The notes: a model not told the origin generated them from the letters alone. Positions 1 through 9,222 are shown, counted from the stretch's first letter. The stretch: 64,000 nt of DNA from Thalassobacillus devorans (GCF_011761345.1 NZ_JAASRY010000002.1:496001-560000), one strand, 5' to 3'. Numbers and translations are program-made.

Positions 1-531
1 ATCGTTTATGATGATTACCACGCAGCTGTAGATATGACGACTATGATTCTTCAAAAAGGCCATAAAAAAATAGCCTACATTGGTGTCGGTGAAGAAGATC
101 CTGCTGTTGGTGTGCTTCGAAAAAAAGGATTTATGGATACGATGAAAAAAGCCGGGATAACAGTCGAAGAAAACTGGTGCAGTTACGGTGATTTCAGTAT
201 AGAATCCGGTTACGAAAGTATGAAACAAATTATTAATAGCAACCGTGAAAATTCTCCAACTGCCGTATTTGTGGTTACCGATCGTATGGCAATCGGTGCC
301 ATGGAATATTTGAAAGAACAAGGTTTTCGCATTCCCGAAGATATGGCCATTACTGGTATTGGAGCAGCAGTCATGTCGAAGTATATTACCCCTTCTTTAA
401 CGACCATCGATTATTTCAACAAAGATGCCGGGAGTAAAGCCGCAGAATTGCTGCTTGAACAGTTACAGGGTAAAAATACCAGGAAAAAAATCACGCAAAA
501 TTATAGACTGATTAAGAGAGATAGTGTATAG
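1..531 (+). CDS. LacI-family transcriptional repressor, C-terminal part (probable sucrose operon repressor)
   Basis: The reading frame is open from the first base of the window to a TAG at 529-531, so the N-terminal helix-turn-helix lies outside. What remains is a periplasmic-binding-protein-like effector domain typical of LacI/GalR regulators: it opens with VYDDYHAAVD, then GHKKIAYIGV, a central TAVFVVTDRMAIGAM segment and the late SLTTIDYF motif. It is followed at once by LacI-type operators and by sucrose PTS, sucrase and fructokinase genes in the same direction, so by inference it is the local sucrose/fructose-responsive repressor (ScrR-like). Effector and DNA specificity cannot be read from this fragment. 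Confidence 0.85.
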   Translation: MVYDDYHAAVDMTTMILQKGHKKIAYIGVGEEDPAVGVLRKKGFMDTMKKAGITVEENWCSYGDFSIESGYESMKQIINSNRENSPTAVFVVTDRMAIGAMEYLKEQGFRIPEDMAITGIGAAVMSKYITPSLTTIDYFNKDAGSKAAELLLEQLQGKNTRKKITQNYRLIKRDSV

Positions 532-548
532 TACAAATCAACAAGTGA

Positions 549-566
549 TATGGAATCGATTACACA
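549..566 (+). promoter_or_regulatory. LacI-type operator, copy 1
   Basis: The 18 bases centred on AATCGATT match the perfect operator at 671-688 at 16 positions. The first 13 bases (TATGGAATCGATT) recur exactly at 627-639. It lies directly behind the repressor gene. Confidence 0.6.
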
Positions 567-591
567 CGCTGCTCTCTTTTTTTAAATAAAG

Positions 592-606
592 TGTAAACCG
601 CTTACA
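592..606 (+). promoter_or_regulatory. LacI/CcpA-like dyad
   Basis: TGTAA-N5-TTACA is a perfect 5-bp dyad around a central C. It resembles a catabolite-responsive element but is one base longer in the centre than the usual cre, so either CcpA or the local repressor could bind. The assignment is inference. Confidence 0.35.
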
Positions 607-626
607 TGGTTTTATTTTTTCACTTA

Positions 627-644
627 TATGGAATCGATTCCCTA
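627..644 (+). promoter_or_regulatory. LacI-type operator, copy 2
   Basis: It contains the perfect 12-bp palindrome GGAATCGATTCC (630-641) and shares TATGGAATCGATT with the copy at 549. It lies between the repressor and the sucrose PTS gene. Confidence 0.6.
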
Positions 645-670
645 AGGGGTGCTATTATTTTTTTAATGGG

Positions 671-688
671 TGTGTAATCGATTACACA
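671..688 (+). promoter_or_regulatory. Perfect 18-bp LacI-type operator in front of scrA
   Basis: TGTGTAATCGATTACACA is a perfect 18-bp palindrome with the central CG typical of LacI/GalR operators. It ends 12 bases before the scrA Shine-Dalgarno (701-707), so bound repressor would block transcription or early elongation of the sucrose operon. Confidence 0.8.
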
Positions 689-716
689 AATGGATTACCA
701 AAGGAGGATTTATACG

Positions 717-2114
717 ATGGCTAGTAATGCTCAAATTGCCAAAGAGGTGCTTGAGGCAGTCGGAGGCGAAGAAAACATTCAGTCTATTGCTCACTGTGCT
801 ACCCGGCTGCGGGTAATGGTCCATGACAAGGAAAAAGTGGATGTCGATGCTGTGGAACAAATTGAAAAAGTAAAAGGTGCATTCTATAACTCTGGTCAAT
901 ATCAAATTATCTTTGGAACTGGTACGGTCAATCGAATTTATGAAGAAATAACGAAATACAATGTGGATGGCACATCCAAATCAGAAATGAAGGAAGAAAC
1001 AGCTAAGCAGGGGAATACTTTCCAGCGGGCGATTCGAACATTTGGTGATGTATTTGTCCCTATCATCCCTGTATTGGTAGCGACCGGTCTTTTCATGGGG
1101 TTACGTGGACTTGTCATGCAGGAAGCAATTCTTTCGTTGTTCGGCTTAACGCCTGAGAGCGTTCCGGAGAACTTCATACTATTTACAGAAGTTTTGACAG
1201 ATACGGCCTTTATCTTCTTGCCAGCGCTTGTCGCCTGGTCGACGTTCCGAGTATTCGGGGGAACACCGGTCATTGGTCTTGTACTTGGTCTGATGCTCGT
1301 ATCACCGGCTTTACCGAATGCCTGGGAAGTCGCAGCAGGAGACGCATCACCAATTCCATTTCTAGGTTTTATTCCGGTGGTCGGCTATCAAGGATCCGTC
1401 TTACCTGCTTTCATCGCAGGTATCTTGGGTGCGAAACTTGAAAAAGCGCTGCGTAAACGAATTCCAGAAGCACTTGATTTGATTCTCACTCCATTTTTAG
1501 TATTACTCGTTATGATCGCAGCGGCATTGCTTGCAATTGGTCCGGTTTTCCACTCGGTGGAAAATTGGATTTTCGCAGGAACGATGTTCTTATTGGAACT
1601 GCCGTTGGGACTGAGTGGCCTGCTGATTGGCTTCTTCAACCAAATTATTGTTATCACTGGTGTTCATCACATCTTCAACTTTATGGAAATTCAGTTGCTG
1701 GAACGACTCGGTTTCAACCCGTTTAACCCGATCATTACAGGAGCGATTGCAGCACAGGGTGGTGCCGCGCTTGCTGTCGGTGTTAAAACGAAATCCAAGA
1801 AGCTGAAAGCATTGTCTTACCCTTCAGCACTGTCTGCATTCTTAGGTATCACCGAACCGGCTATCTTTGGTATCAACCTCCGCTATATGAAGCCATTTGT
1901 TATGGGGTTGATCGGAGGTGGTGTATCTGGGTTCCTGGCTGCAATTATGGGATTGAAAGCAACTGGTATGGCGATTACGGTAATTCCAGGAACGTTGTTG
2001 TACTTGAATGGCCAGATTTTCGGATACATTTTAGTCAATCTTATTGCAATCGGGACAGCGTTTGTATTGACTTATCTGTTTGGATTCAACGATGAAATGG
2101 TAGACAACAAATAA
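717..2114 (+). CDS. scrA: Sucrose-specific PTS transporter, EIIBC component
   Basis: This membrane protein of about 465 residues takes up sucrose and phosphorylates it to sucrose-6-phosphate. The EIIB domain is N-terminal, with phospho-cysteine C27 in HCATRLRV. The EIIC domain follows from about residue 100 with roughly ten hydrophobic segments and the family motif GITEPAIFGI. No EIIA domain is attached, so a separate EIIA must donate phosphate. The start at 717 is preferred over an in-frame ATG at 690 because AAGGAGG (701-707) lies nine bases before it. The first gene of the operon after four LacI-type sites, it is followed by sucrase and fructokinase, which gives sucrose as the likely substrate rather than trehalose or a beta-glucoside. 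Confidence 0.9.
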   Translation: MASNAQIAKEVLEAVGGEENIQSIAHCATRLRVMVHDKEKVDVDAVEQIEKVKGAFYNSGQYQIIFGTGTVNRIYEEITKYNVDGTSKSEMKEETAKQGNTFQRAIRTFGDVFVPIIPVLVATGLFMGLRGLVMQEAILSLFGLTPESVPENFILFTEVLTDTAFIFLPALVAWSTFRVFGGTPVIGLVLGLMLVSPALPNAWEVAAGDASPIPFLGFIPVVGYQGSVLPAFIAGILGAKLEKALRKRIPEALDLILTPFLVLLVMIAAALLAIGPVFHSVENWIFAGTMFLLELPLGLSGLLIGFFNQIIVITGVHHIFNFMEIQLLERLGFNPFNPIITGAIAAQGGAALAVGVKTKSKKLKALSYPSALSAFLGITEPAIFGINLRYMKPFVMGLIGGGVSGFLAAIMGLKATGMAITVIPGTLLYLNGQIFGYILVNLIAIGTAFVLTYLFGFNDEMVDNK

Positions 2115-2189
2115 CAGAACACGAAGGCCTGGGCACTGTATCCTGGGTCTTCTTCCATTTATAGATTGGAAGGTTAGGAGAGTTTAGCT

Positions 2190-3647
2190 ATGATGAATGA
2201 CAAAGATTTGCGACAACAAGCCTATCAGGCGGTAGAAAAATCATTGGAAACAGCCCAGGAAGACACATATCGCCAGGGGTTCCATATGACTCCCCCGGTC
2301 GGTCTCCTGAACGACCCGAATGGCTGGATCCAATGGCGAGGGAAGTACCACATGTATTTTCAGTGGATGCCGTTTCATACTGGCCATGGCGCCAAATTAT
2401 GGGGGCATTACAGTTCAGATAACCTGGTCGAATGGAAGCTGGAGCCAATTGCACTGACCCCCAGTGACTGGTTTGATAAAAACGGCTGCTATTCTGGTAG
2501 TGCCATTGATCATAATGAAAAATTAAAAGTTTTTTATACCGGAAATGTACGTAATGGCAAAGGGGATAGGGAAACGTACCAGTGCCTGGCAGAATCAGAT
2601 AATGGCATTGATTTTGTGAAAAAAGGTGTTCGAGTTGAATTGCCTGAGGGGTACACTGCTCATTTCCGTGATCCTAAAGTATGGAACTATGATGACAAAT
2701 GGTATATGGTAGTCGGCGCTCAGACTTTAGACAAAGAGGGTACAGTAGCTTTCTTCGAGTCGGAAGATTTACAAGAATGGACACATAAAGGTAATCTGGC
2801 AGGTCCTGTCAACGGGCTCGGTTATATGTGGGAATGTCCGGATACGTTTCAACTGGATCAACAGGACGTATTAATTTTTTCCCCACAGGGTGTCAAGGCG
2901 CAAGGAATTGATTTTAACAATCAGTACCAGACAGGTTATGTGATTGGGAAGATTGATTATGAAAATGGAAAAATGGAACATGGGAGTTTCACAGAATTAG
3001 ACCGTGGCTTCGAATTTTATGCGCCTCAGTCGATGGTAGATGAGAAAGGGAGACGTCTCCTTGTCGGCTGGATGGGTGTCCCGGATCAAGGGGAAGAGCA
3101 TCATCCGACTATTAAGCATCATTGGATTCATAATTTGACGTTGCCTCGGGAACTTAGGCTGGAACAGGGGAAACTTTATCAGCTTCCGGTAGAGGAGATG
3201 AAGCAGTTGAGATTGAAGCAGCTGTTTGAGCATGAGGTTGAGGCCGAATTCTCTCAGTCTATTGCACGTACTTCTGAACTGGTCATCGAAACAGGGGATT
3301 CTTTGGACCATCTAGAGCTTAAACTGTTTGATTTTCTTACACTATCCTATAGTAAAGCAGATGGATATGTGACGCTTGAACGCCCGAACTTAGCATCAGG
3401 GGAACCGGAAAGTCGGAGCTGCCGCTTGATTGAAGGGATAAAATATGTGCAAGTGTTCATTGATCGTTCATCTGTAGAAATTTTTATCAATAAGGGTAAA
3501 GAAGTCTTCACTACCCGGATGTTTGCTGATCCAGAAGAGCGCCTCCTGAAAGTGAAACAAAAAGGAAATGAACAACTCAAGCTTACAGCCTGGGAGTTAA
3601 AGGATAATTGTATCAAACAGGATATAAGCAACTGGTATAATAAATAA
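2190..3647 (+). CDS. scrB: Sucrose-6-phosphate hydrolase (glycoside hydrolase family 32)
   Basis: A cytosolic enzyme of 485 residues that splits sucrose-6-phosphate into glucose-6-phosphate and fructose. Family GH32 marks are clear: LLNDPNG with the catalytic aspartate at D42, FRDPKV near residue 159 and WECPD near residue 216, which supplies the acid/base glutamate. A beta-sandwich tail with FIDRSSVEIFIN follows. There is no signal peptide, as expected for a phosphorylated intracellular substrate. It lies 75 bases after scrA without a recognisable terminator, so it is probably co-transcribed. Two adjacent ATG codons (2190, 2193) share the TAGGAGAG ribosome-binding site; which is used is open. 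Confidence 0.92.
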   Translation: MMNDKDLRQQAYQAVEKSLETAQEDTYRQGFHMTPPVGLLNDPNGWIQWRGKYHMYFQWMPFHTGHGAKLWGHYSSDNLVEWKLEPIALTPSDWFDKNGCYSGSAIDHNEKLKVFYTGNVRNGKGDRETYQCLAESDNGIDFVKKGVRVELPEGYTAHFRDPKVWNYDDKWYMVVGAQTLDKEGTVAFFESEDLQEWTHKGNLAGPVNGLGYMWECPDTFQLDQQDVLIFSPQGVKAQGIDFNNQYQTGYVIGKIDYENGKMEHGSFTELDRGFEFYAPQSMVDEKGRRLLVGWMGVPDQGEEHHPTIKHHWIHNLTLPRELRLEQGKLYQLPVEEMKQLRLKQLFEHEVEAEFSQSIARTSELVIETGDSLDHLELKLFDFLTLSYSKADGYVTLERPNLASGEPESRSCRLIEGIKYVQVFIDRSSVEIFINKGKEVFTTRMFADPEERLLKVKQKGNEQLKLTAWELKDNCIKQDISNWYNK

Positions 3648-3676
3648 TAGAAACTTTTATGGGAGGAAGAAAGTCT

Positions 3677-4543
3677 ATGAAACTTGGTGCAATTGAAGCT
3701 GGCGGAACAAAGTTTGTGTGCGCAATCGGCGATGAAAAAGGCGAGGTCTTTGAGAAAACTGTCATACCGACAGAAACTCCGGAGATAACGATGCCGAAAG
3801 TCTATGAGTTTTTTGATAACACAGGAATTGAAAAGGTGGGTATCGGCAGCTTTGGGCCGATTGATTTGAATGAAGGAACAGGAACCTATGGAACGATTCA
3901 GAAGACCCCAAAGACGGATTGGATTGCTTTCCCGTTGGCAGATGAAGTCAGTAAGCATACAGGGGTTCCTGTAGTAGTTGACACCGACGTTAACGTGGCA
4001 GCTTTATCTGAATCCCGATGGGGGAATGCCACTGATGTGAATTCCTGCCTTTATATCACAGTTGGTACTGGAATAGGTGCGGGAGCAATTGTAAATGGGG
4101 AGACACTAAAAGGATTGTCCCACCCGGAAATGGGTCATATTGCGGTAAGACGTCATGAAAAAGATACCTTCGCAGGAACCTGCCCTTATCATGGTGATTG
4201 CCTGGAAGGGATGGCCGCAGGTCCTGCCATCGAACAGCGCTGGGGGAAACCTGGTAAAGATTTAGCAGACGATGAACTGGTATGGGAGATTGAGTCCTAC
4301 TATTTAGCGCAGGCAATCGTCAATTACATTTATATTTTGTCACCGGACCGGGTGATCATGGGTGGCGGCGTCATGCAGCAATACCATTTGTTTGATTTAA
4401 TCAGAAGTCATGTAGTAGACATGCTGAATGGTTATGTCAGTTCCCCGTTATTGACTCCGGATCGCATAGATAACTATATTGTGCCACCTGGCTTAACCAA
4501 TGAGGCTGGCATAAAAGGATCCTTAATTTTAGCAGCTAAATAA
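3677..4543 (+). CDS. scrK: Fructokinase, ROK family
   Basis: A ROK-family sugar kinase of about 288 residues that phosphorylates the fructose released by the sucrase to fructose-6-phosphate. The N-terminus MKLGAIEAGGTKFVCAI carries the phosphate-binding loop (EAGGTK). The centre has VGTGIGAGAI, and the zinc-binding region GHIAVRRH followed by CPYHGDCLEG is characteristic of bacterial fructokinases. The start at 3677 is preferred over 3659 because GGGAGGAAG lies between them at good spacing. It is last in the sucrose operon and ends at a strong terminator. Confidence 0.9.
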   Translation: MKLGAIEAGGTKFVCAIGDEKGEVFEKTVIPTETPEITMPKVYEFFDNTGIEKVGIGSFGPIDLNEGTGTYGTIQKTPKTDWIAFPLADEVSKHTGVPVVVDTDVNVAALSESRWGNATDVNSCLYITVGTGIGAGAIVNGETLKGLSHPEMGHIAVRRHEKDTFAGTCPYHGDCLEGMAAGPAIEQRWGKPGKDLADDELVWEIESYYLAQAIVNYIYILSPDRVIMGGGVMQQYHLFDLIRSHVVDMLNGYVSSPLLTPDRIDNYIVPPGLTNEAGIKGSLILAAK

Positions 4544-4551
4544 ACAATAAG

Positions 4552-4576
4552 CGTGGAGGAACCCTCCACGTTTTTT
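4552..4576 (+). terminator. Terminator of the sucrose operon
   Basis: An 8-bp perfect stem CGTGGAGG/CCTCCACG with a three-base loop, followed by six T. Confidence 0.9.
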
Positions 4577-4636
4577 GGTGAGGGTCCGGGGTGATTCGTT
4601 TTCAGCTTTTCTCTCCCTTCTGGAGAGAATGTTTGT

Positions 4637-4642
4637 TATAAT
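4637..4642 (+). promoter_or_regulatory. -10 element for the pyrophosphatase gene
   Basis: TATAAT 33 bases before the start codon of ppaC. No convincing -35 was found at 17 bases. Confidence 0.5.
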
Positions 4643-4674
4643 AGCGACATATATCATCAAAAAGGGGTTTTATC

Positions 4675-5604
4675 ATGGCAAAGAAGTTTATTTTCGGACA
4701 CAAAAATCCAGATACCGACACCATTACATCAGCAATTGTCTATGCTGATTTAAAGTCCAAAATCGGGGAGGAAGTCGAACCGGTTCGCCTGGGAGAAGTT
4801 AATGGTGAAACGCAATTCGCACTTGAGCAGTTCGGTGTAGAAGCTCCTCGTCTTATTAAAAAGGCCTCAGATGAGGTAGAACAGGTGATTCTCGTCGACC
4901 ATAACGAACGTCAGCAAAGTATAGATGACATCGATCAGGTACAGGTCACGGAAGTCATCGATCATCACCGGATTGCTAACTTCGAAACGCAAGGCCCGCT
5001 TTACTACCGCGCAGAGCCGGTAGGCTGTACCGCTACTATTTTAAATAAATTATATAAGGAACATAATGTTGAAGTCAGCAAGCAAATGGCCGGACTGATG
5101 GTTTCTGCTATCATCTCTGATTCTCTATTATTCAAATCACCGACTTGCACGGAAGAAGATGTGGCAGCGGCAAAAGAATTGGAAAAAATCGCTGGAATTG
5201 ATGCGGAAAAATACGGACTTGACATGTTAAAAGCAGGAGCGGATATCAGCGATAAAACAATGGCTGAGTTGATCAGCCTGGATGCGAAAAACTTTGACAT
5301 GGGTGGATCCAATGTAGAAGTCGCACAGGTTAATACGGTCGACACGAGTGAAGTGCTTGAAAACCAGGCGGACATCGAAGCGGAAATGCAAAAAGCAATC
5401 GATGAAAAAGGTCTGGACTTGTTCGTGTTCGTCGTAACAGACATCCTATCAAACGATTCTACTGCGGTAGTATTGGGAGGTAAGTCTGCTGCTGTCGAAA
5501 AAGCCTTTGATGTGACCTTATCTGAAAACAAAGCAGTCCTCGAAGGCGTTGTTTCCCGAAAGAAACAAATCGTCCCGCCACTGACAGAAGCTTTGTCTTC
5601 ATAA
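4675..5604 (+). CDS. ppaC: Manganese-dependent inorganic pyrophosphatase (family II)
   Basis: A cytosolic DHH-family enzyme of 309 residues, the usual length, that hydrolyses pyrophosphate to two phosphates. The N-terminus has the metal-binding GHKNPDTD (H9, D13, D15). VDHNE and the signature [11 protein letters not shown] with the DHH triad follow near residues 75-98. The DHHA2 domain occupies the C-terminal third and ends in the active-site segment [11 protein letters not shown] Shine-Dalgarno AAAGGGG precedes the ATG. It is monocistronic between two terminators. Confidence 0.95.
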   Translation: MAKKFIFGHKNPDTDTITSAIVYADLKSKIGEEVEPVRLGEVNGETQFALEQFGVEAPRLIKKASDEVEQVILVDHNERQQSIDDIDQVQVTEVIDHHRIANFETQGPLYYRAEPVGCTATILNKLYKEHNVEVSKQMAGLMVSAIISDSLLFKSPTCTEEDVAAAKELEKIAGIDAEKYGLDMLKAGADISDKTMAELISLDAKNFDMGGSNVEVAQVNTVDTSEVLENQADIEAEMQKAIDEKGLDLFVFVVTDILSNDSTAVVLGGKSAAVEKAFDVTLSENKAVLEGVVSRKKQIVPPLTEALSS

Positions 5605-5610
5605 AAAGTT

Positions 5611-5644
5611 AGCTTCTCTTTCATTATGAAGGAGGAGCTTTTTT
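5611..5644 (+). terminator. Terminator after ppaC
   Basis: A long stem closed by AGCT/AGCT, with CTC/GAG and TTCA/TGAA blocks joined by T-G wobble pairs, loop TTA, then a T run. Confidence 0.85.
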
Positions 5645-5779
5645 GCATTTCGAAGCATTTTAATACAAGTCGATTTCATCTGGATTATTTTGTTTTCTAT
5701 CTATGACTTGTATCATTCCTGTGGTGTAGTAAAATTCTTATTAGCATACTATGACTTATCGACAAAAGGAGCAGAATTG

Positions 5780-6736
5780 ATGTATAACGAACCTATTTTT
5801 TTAAAACCTGTCTTCAAAGAAAGAATATGGGGAGGGACACAGCTGCGCGAATTGTTCAACTATGACATTCCTTCCGATCAAACTGGAGAATGCTGGGGAA
5901 TTTCATCCCATGCGAATGGTCCGAATGAAATCGTGAACGGTCCGCTCGCAGGTAAGACATTAACGGAAGCTTGGAAGGAGAACAGGGAGCTGTTCGGCGA
6001 TCAAGCAGGTGAAGATTTTCCTTTACTGGTCAAAATTCTTGATGCGAAAAAAGACTTGTCTGTGCAGGTACATCCAGATGATACTTATGCAAAGGAAAAA
6101 GAAAACGAAGCATATGGAAAGACAGAATGCTGGTATGTAATCGATTGTGAGGAAGGGGCTGAAATTGTCTTCGGCCACCATGCGAAAACCCGTGAAGAAT
6201 TACAGATGCTGGTAGAAAATGGTGAATGGGGCAAACTCCTGAGAAGGGTAAAAGTTCATCCTGGTGATTTCTTTTATGTTCCGAGCGGTACGATCCACGC
6301 AATTGGAGCAGGTGTGCAGATTCTTGAAACCCAACAAAGTTCGGATATTACTTACCGTGTCTACGACTATGATCGTGTCGGTGCTGATGGCAATAAAAGA
6401 GAGCTCCATCTAAACGAGTCATTAGAAGTAACTACTGTCCCTCATGAAGATCCTCAGTTGGATCGTGAGTCGAGCAAAGACAAAGGCCTGAAGGAAGAGA
6501 GTCTGGTAAAGGCGGATTACTTTGGTGTCGTGCTGTGGGAACTGGACGGTCGTTCTCCTGAATTTCGATTTGAGAAGTATATTTTAGTTAGTGTCATTGA
6601 AGGGAAAGGAATGGTCAAAGTTGGCAATCAGCGTCATGCTATCAAAAAAGGGAGCCATTTCATTCTTCCAACAACGATGGAGCCGTTCGAGCTGGAAGGA
6701 AAGGCGAAAATGGTCGTTTCCTGGTCCAATAAATAA
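5780..6736 (+). CDS. manA: Mannose-6-phosphate isomerase, class I
   Basis: A zinc enzyme of about 318 residues interconverting mannose-6-phosphate and fructose-6-phosphate in the cytosol. Class I marks are PVFKERIWGGTQL at the start, the zinc-site stretch LSVQVHPDD, GKTECWYVI, and YVPSGTIHAIG in the cupin core. The start at 5780 is preferred over the upstream in-frame codon at 5690 because AAAGGAG precedes it by about eight bases and the length then matches Bacillus ManA. Its place between pyrophosphatase and phosphoglucomutase, downstream of sucrose genes, suggests general sugar-phosphate interconversion. Confidence 0.92.
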   Translation: MYNEPIFLKPVFKERIWGGTQLRELFNYDIPSDQTGECWGISSHANGPNEIVNGPLAGKTLTEAWKENRELFGDQAGEDFPLLVKILDAKKDLSVQVHPDDTYAKEKENEAYGKTECWYVIDCEEGAEIVFGHHAKTREELQMLVENGEWGKLLRRVKVHPGDFFYVPSGTIHAIGAGVQILETQQSSDITYRVYDYDRVGADGNKRELHLNESLEVTTVPHEDPQLDRESSKDKGLKEESLVKADYFGVVLWELDGRSPEFRFEKYILVSVIEGKGMVKVGNQRHAIKKGSHFILPTTMEPFELEGKAKMVVSWSNK

Positions 6737-6742
6737 GAAAAA

Positions 6743-6769
6743 CCTCGAGGTGTAACCATCACCTCGGGG
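6743..6769 (+). terminator. Hairpin after manA, no T run
   Basis: CCTCGAGGTG pairs with CACCTCGGGG (one wobble) across a seven-base loop. A weak or factor-assisted terminator, or an mRNA-stabilising stem. Confidence 0.5.
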
Positions 6770-6897
6770 GATTCGCGGTCCTTCGTCACAATAACAATTG
6801 TTTTTTAATGCTTTTCGACACGATATGTCATAAAAAAACGAATGGACTCTGATATAATGAGCAGGAGTATATTATTCTAACAAAAAAGGATGATCCT

Positions 6898-8622
6898 ATG
6901 ACCTGGCAGAATTCATATCAACGTTGGAACGATTTTGATAAGTTAGAAGCAGAAATGCGAACTCAATTGAACCAGATTCAAACAGATGAAGAATCACTGG
7001 AAGATGCTTTTTATAAAAATTTGGAGTTCGGTACAGGAGGCATGCGTGGCAAATTAGGGCCTGGTACCAACCGTATGAATATTTATACCATCCGCCGTGC
7101 AGCGGAAGGTCTTGCTAGATACATAGAGGCTCGCGGTGAAGAATGGAAGGAGAACGGTATTGTCATTGCCTATGATTGCCGTCATATGTCTAAGGAGTTT
7201 GCGATAGAGACTGCGAAAGTCTTAGGCAATCATGGTATTAAAGCGTATGTATTTTCTTCCCTCCGTCCAACACCTGTGTTGTCTTATGCGGTACGTTATT
7301 TATATGCGGCTGGCGGTATCGTCATTACAGCAAGTCATAATCCCCCGGAATATAATGGGTTCAAGGTATACAATGAAGATGGTGGACAACTGCCACCCGC
7401 TGAAGCCGGCGCAATGATTGAAATAGTGAATCAAATTGAAAATGAATTACAGGTAGAAGCAGCCGATCAAGATGATTTGGAAGCCAACGGCCTTTTGGAA
7501 TGGGTGGATAAAAAAGTGGATGAGGCATACCTGAAGGAGCTTCGAGGGGTTAATATGAACCCACATATTACCCATGATGCTGGAGAAGATTTTCAGGTAG
7601 TTTTCACTCCTTTGCACGGTACGGCAAATGTATTAGTACGCAAAGGACTGGAGCAAGCCGGTTTCAAAAATGTGCATGTAGTTGCAGAGCAGGCAGACCC
7701 AGATCCTGAATTTTCCACAGTAGCGTCACCAAATCCTGAAGAGCATCAGGCGTTCGAAATGGCAATCAACCAAGGGAAAAAAGTAGGTGCCGATATATTA
7801 ATCGGAACAGATCCGGATGCGGATAGACTTGGAGTTGCAGTGCCTGATGAACATGGAGAATACCAGGTTCTGACAGGTAACCAGTTAGGGGCATTGATGC
7901 TTGACTACCTGCTTTCCCAGCACCTCGATCTTCCTGACAACGGAATCATGATCAAAACTATTGTCACTTCTGAATTCGGTCGCGCAATTGCATCCTATTA
8001 TAATATCGAAACGCTCGACACGTTAACAGGATTCAAGTTTATTGGAGAGAAAATACGAGAATTCGAACGGACTGGGGAATATGAATTTTTATTTGGTTAT
8101 GAAGAAAGTTACGGTTTTCTGGCTAAAGATTTTGCTCGTGATAAAGATGCCGTTCAGGCAGCTGTTCTGGCAACAGAATTGGCATTGTTTTGGAAAGTAA
8201 AAGGAAAAACGCTGCTTCAAGCACTGGATGCATTATACAAACGCCACGGCTATTATTTGGAAGATTTGCAATCTATCAAATTAGATGGAAAGCAAGGCGA
8301 AGAGAAAATCAAAGCAATCATGGATACCTTTCGCCAAGAGGAGCTGACCGAAGTGGCCGGCTTGAAAGTTCTAGCTGTCGAAGACTATGCATCTTCCCGC
8401 AGGTGGGTAGTGAAGACTGGTGAAGAAGAGACCATTACTCTTCCTGCATCGAATGTCTTGAAATTTGTACTTGAGGATGATTGCTGGTTCTGTCTCCGTC
8501 CATCTGGCACAGAACCGAAAATAAAATTTTATTACGGCGTGAAATCATCTTCAAAAGCTGACAGCCTGGAAAGACTGGAAAAATTAAAGCAAGCATTAGC
8601 CGCCTATTTACCAGCACTATGA
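6898..8622 (+). CDS. pgcA: Phosphoglucomutase / phosphomannomutase (alpha-D-phosphohexomutase)
   Basis: A cytosolic phosphohexomutase of 574 residues that interconverts glucose-1-phosphate and glucose-6-phosphate, feeding nucleotide-sugar and cell-envelope synthesis. All four family loops are present: TASHNPPEYNGFK with the phospho-serine, DPDADRLG for the metal, GYEESYGF for sugar specificity, and RPSGTEPKIKFY for phosphate. The length fits the PgcA type. A TATAAT at 6853-6858 and AAAAGGA before the ATG indicate its own promoter. Mannose activity is possible and not decided by sequence. Confidence 0.92.
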   Translation: MTWQNSYQRWNDFDKLEAEMRTQLNQIQTDEESLEDAFYKNLEFGTGGMRGKLGPGTNRMNIYTIRRAAEGLARYIEARGEEWKENGIVIAYDCRHMSKEFAIETAKVLGNHGIKAYVFSSLRPTPVLSYAVRYLYAAGGIVITASHNPPEYNGFKVYNEDGGQLPPAEAGAMIEIVNQIENELQVEAADQDDLEANGLLEWVDKKVDEAYLKELRGVNMNPHITHDAGEDFQVVFTPLHGTANVLVRKGLEQAGFKNVHVVAEQADPDPEFSTVASPNPEEHQAFEMAINQGKKVGADILIGTDPDADRLGVAVPDEHGEYQVLTGNQLGALMLDYLLSQHLDLPDNGIMIKTIVTSEFGRAIASYYNIETLDTLTGFKFIGEKIREFERTGEYEFLFGYEESYGFLAKDFARDKDAVQAAVLATELALFWKVKGKTLLQALDALYKRHGYYLEDLQSIKLDGKQGEEKIKAIMDTFRQEELTEVAGLKVLAVEDYASSRRWVVKTGEEETITLPASNVLKFVLEDDCWFCLRPSGTEPKIKFYYGVKSSSKADSLERLEKLKQALAAYLPAL

Positions 8623-8628
8623 TGAGTG

Positions 8629-8668
8629 GGACACGTCCTCCATATATTGGAAGGGCGTTGTCCTTTTT
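8629..8668 (+). terminator. Terminator after pgcA
   Basis: Long imperfect hairpin closed by GGACA/TGTCC and TCCA/TGGA, ending in five T. Confidence 0.75.
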
Positions 8669-8735
8669 CATTAGTTTCTGATTTGCTTGAAAAGGGAAAA
8701 TAAATATATCAAGAAATGAGAAAGAAGGGTGAGAA

Positions 8736-9029
8736 ATGCTCCAAAACAAAAGGAATATTCTTAAACTTAAAGAAATCCGGCTTGATGATCAACGTATTTC
8801 CTTTCAACGAGCATGCATCGAAAGGTTTGATTACGAGTGGGTAATCGAAGTCATAAACCCAGCTCCTTCCCCTTCAAGCGAGGAGGATAGTTTCGTAACC
8901 TCCATCAGTTTTATTCAGGAAGATGGTACGCAGTTTGATGATGTTGATATCGAATCCTTCCAGCTTTCTTCAGAAGATCATGAAAATGTCTACTTATTCC
9001 ATATGTTCCCGGATGAAAAACAGGACTAA
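8736..9029 (+). CDS. Hypothetical small acidic protein, 97 residues
   Basis: I do not recognise this protein. It starts with an ATG behind AAGGGTGAG and runs 97 residues without signal peptide or membrane segment. The first half is basic and the second strongly acidic (SSEEDS, DDVDIES, SSEDHEN). Beta-strand-like stretches such as YEWVIEVINP alternate with polar turns, suggesting a compact cytosolic fold. It stands alone between the pgcA terminator and the riboswitch leader. Confidence 0.6.
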   Translation: MLQNKRNILKLKEIRLDDQRISFQRACIERFDYEWVIEVINPAPSPSSEEDSFVTSISFIQEDGTQFDDVDIESFQLSSEDHENVYLFHMFPDEKQD

Positions 9030-9107
9030 TGAACTAGCAAAATGATGATATTTTACTAGATAATTGGTGTGAACCATAGTAAAATAAAAGATATCAGAAT
9101 ATTTTAA

Positions 9108-9222
9108 TAAGTCGCTTTTGAAAAGGCAAACTTATCTAAAGATAAGGACGCAAAGCTACGGGTCTAAGGCCTGCATACGAAGAAAACTACATATTTAATG
9201 GCTACGATCGCCGGGCTGCTTA
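9108..9222 (+). ncRNA. Cyclic-di-GMP-I (GEMM-I) riboswitch aptamer
   Basis: The conserved core of the c-di-GMP-I class is directly visible: AAGGCAAAC (9122-9130), a P2 hairpin CTTATC-TAAA-GATAAG, then GGACGCAAAGC, ACGGGTCTAA and the 3' block GGCTACGATCGCCGGGCTGC. A possible P1 pairs TAAGTCGC (9108-9115) with GCTGCTTA (9215-9222) with one mismatch and one wobble. The P2 loop is UAAA instead of the common GNRA loop. The aptamer ends 27 bases before the start codon of a SinI-like gene, in the same orientation. Confidence 0.9.

Noticed and set aside
2115-2189. Possible terminator between scrA and scrB
   Set aside because: CCTGGG occurs twice in direct orientation, so no stable hairpin forms and there is no T run; the genes are probably one transcript.
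5690-5779. Upstream in-frame extension of manA
   Set aside because: No ribosome-binding site before it; the codons read as unrelated sequence and the family start lies at 5780 with AAAGGAG.
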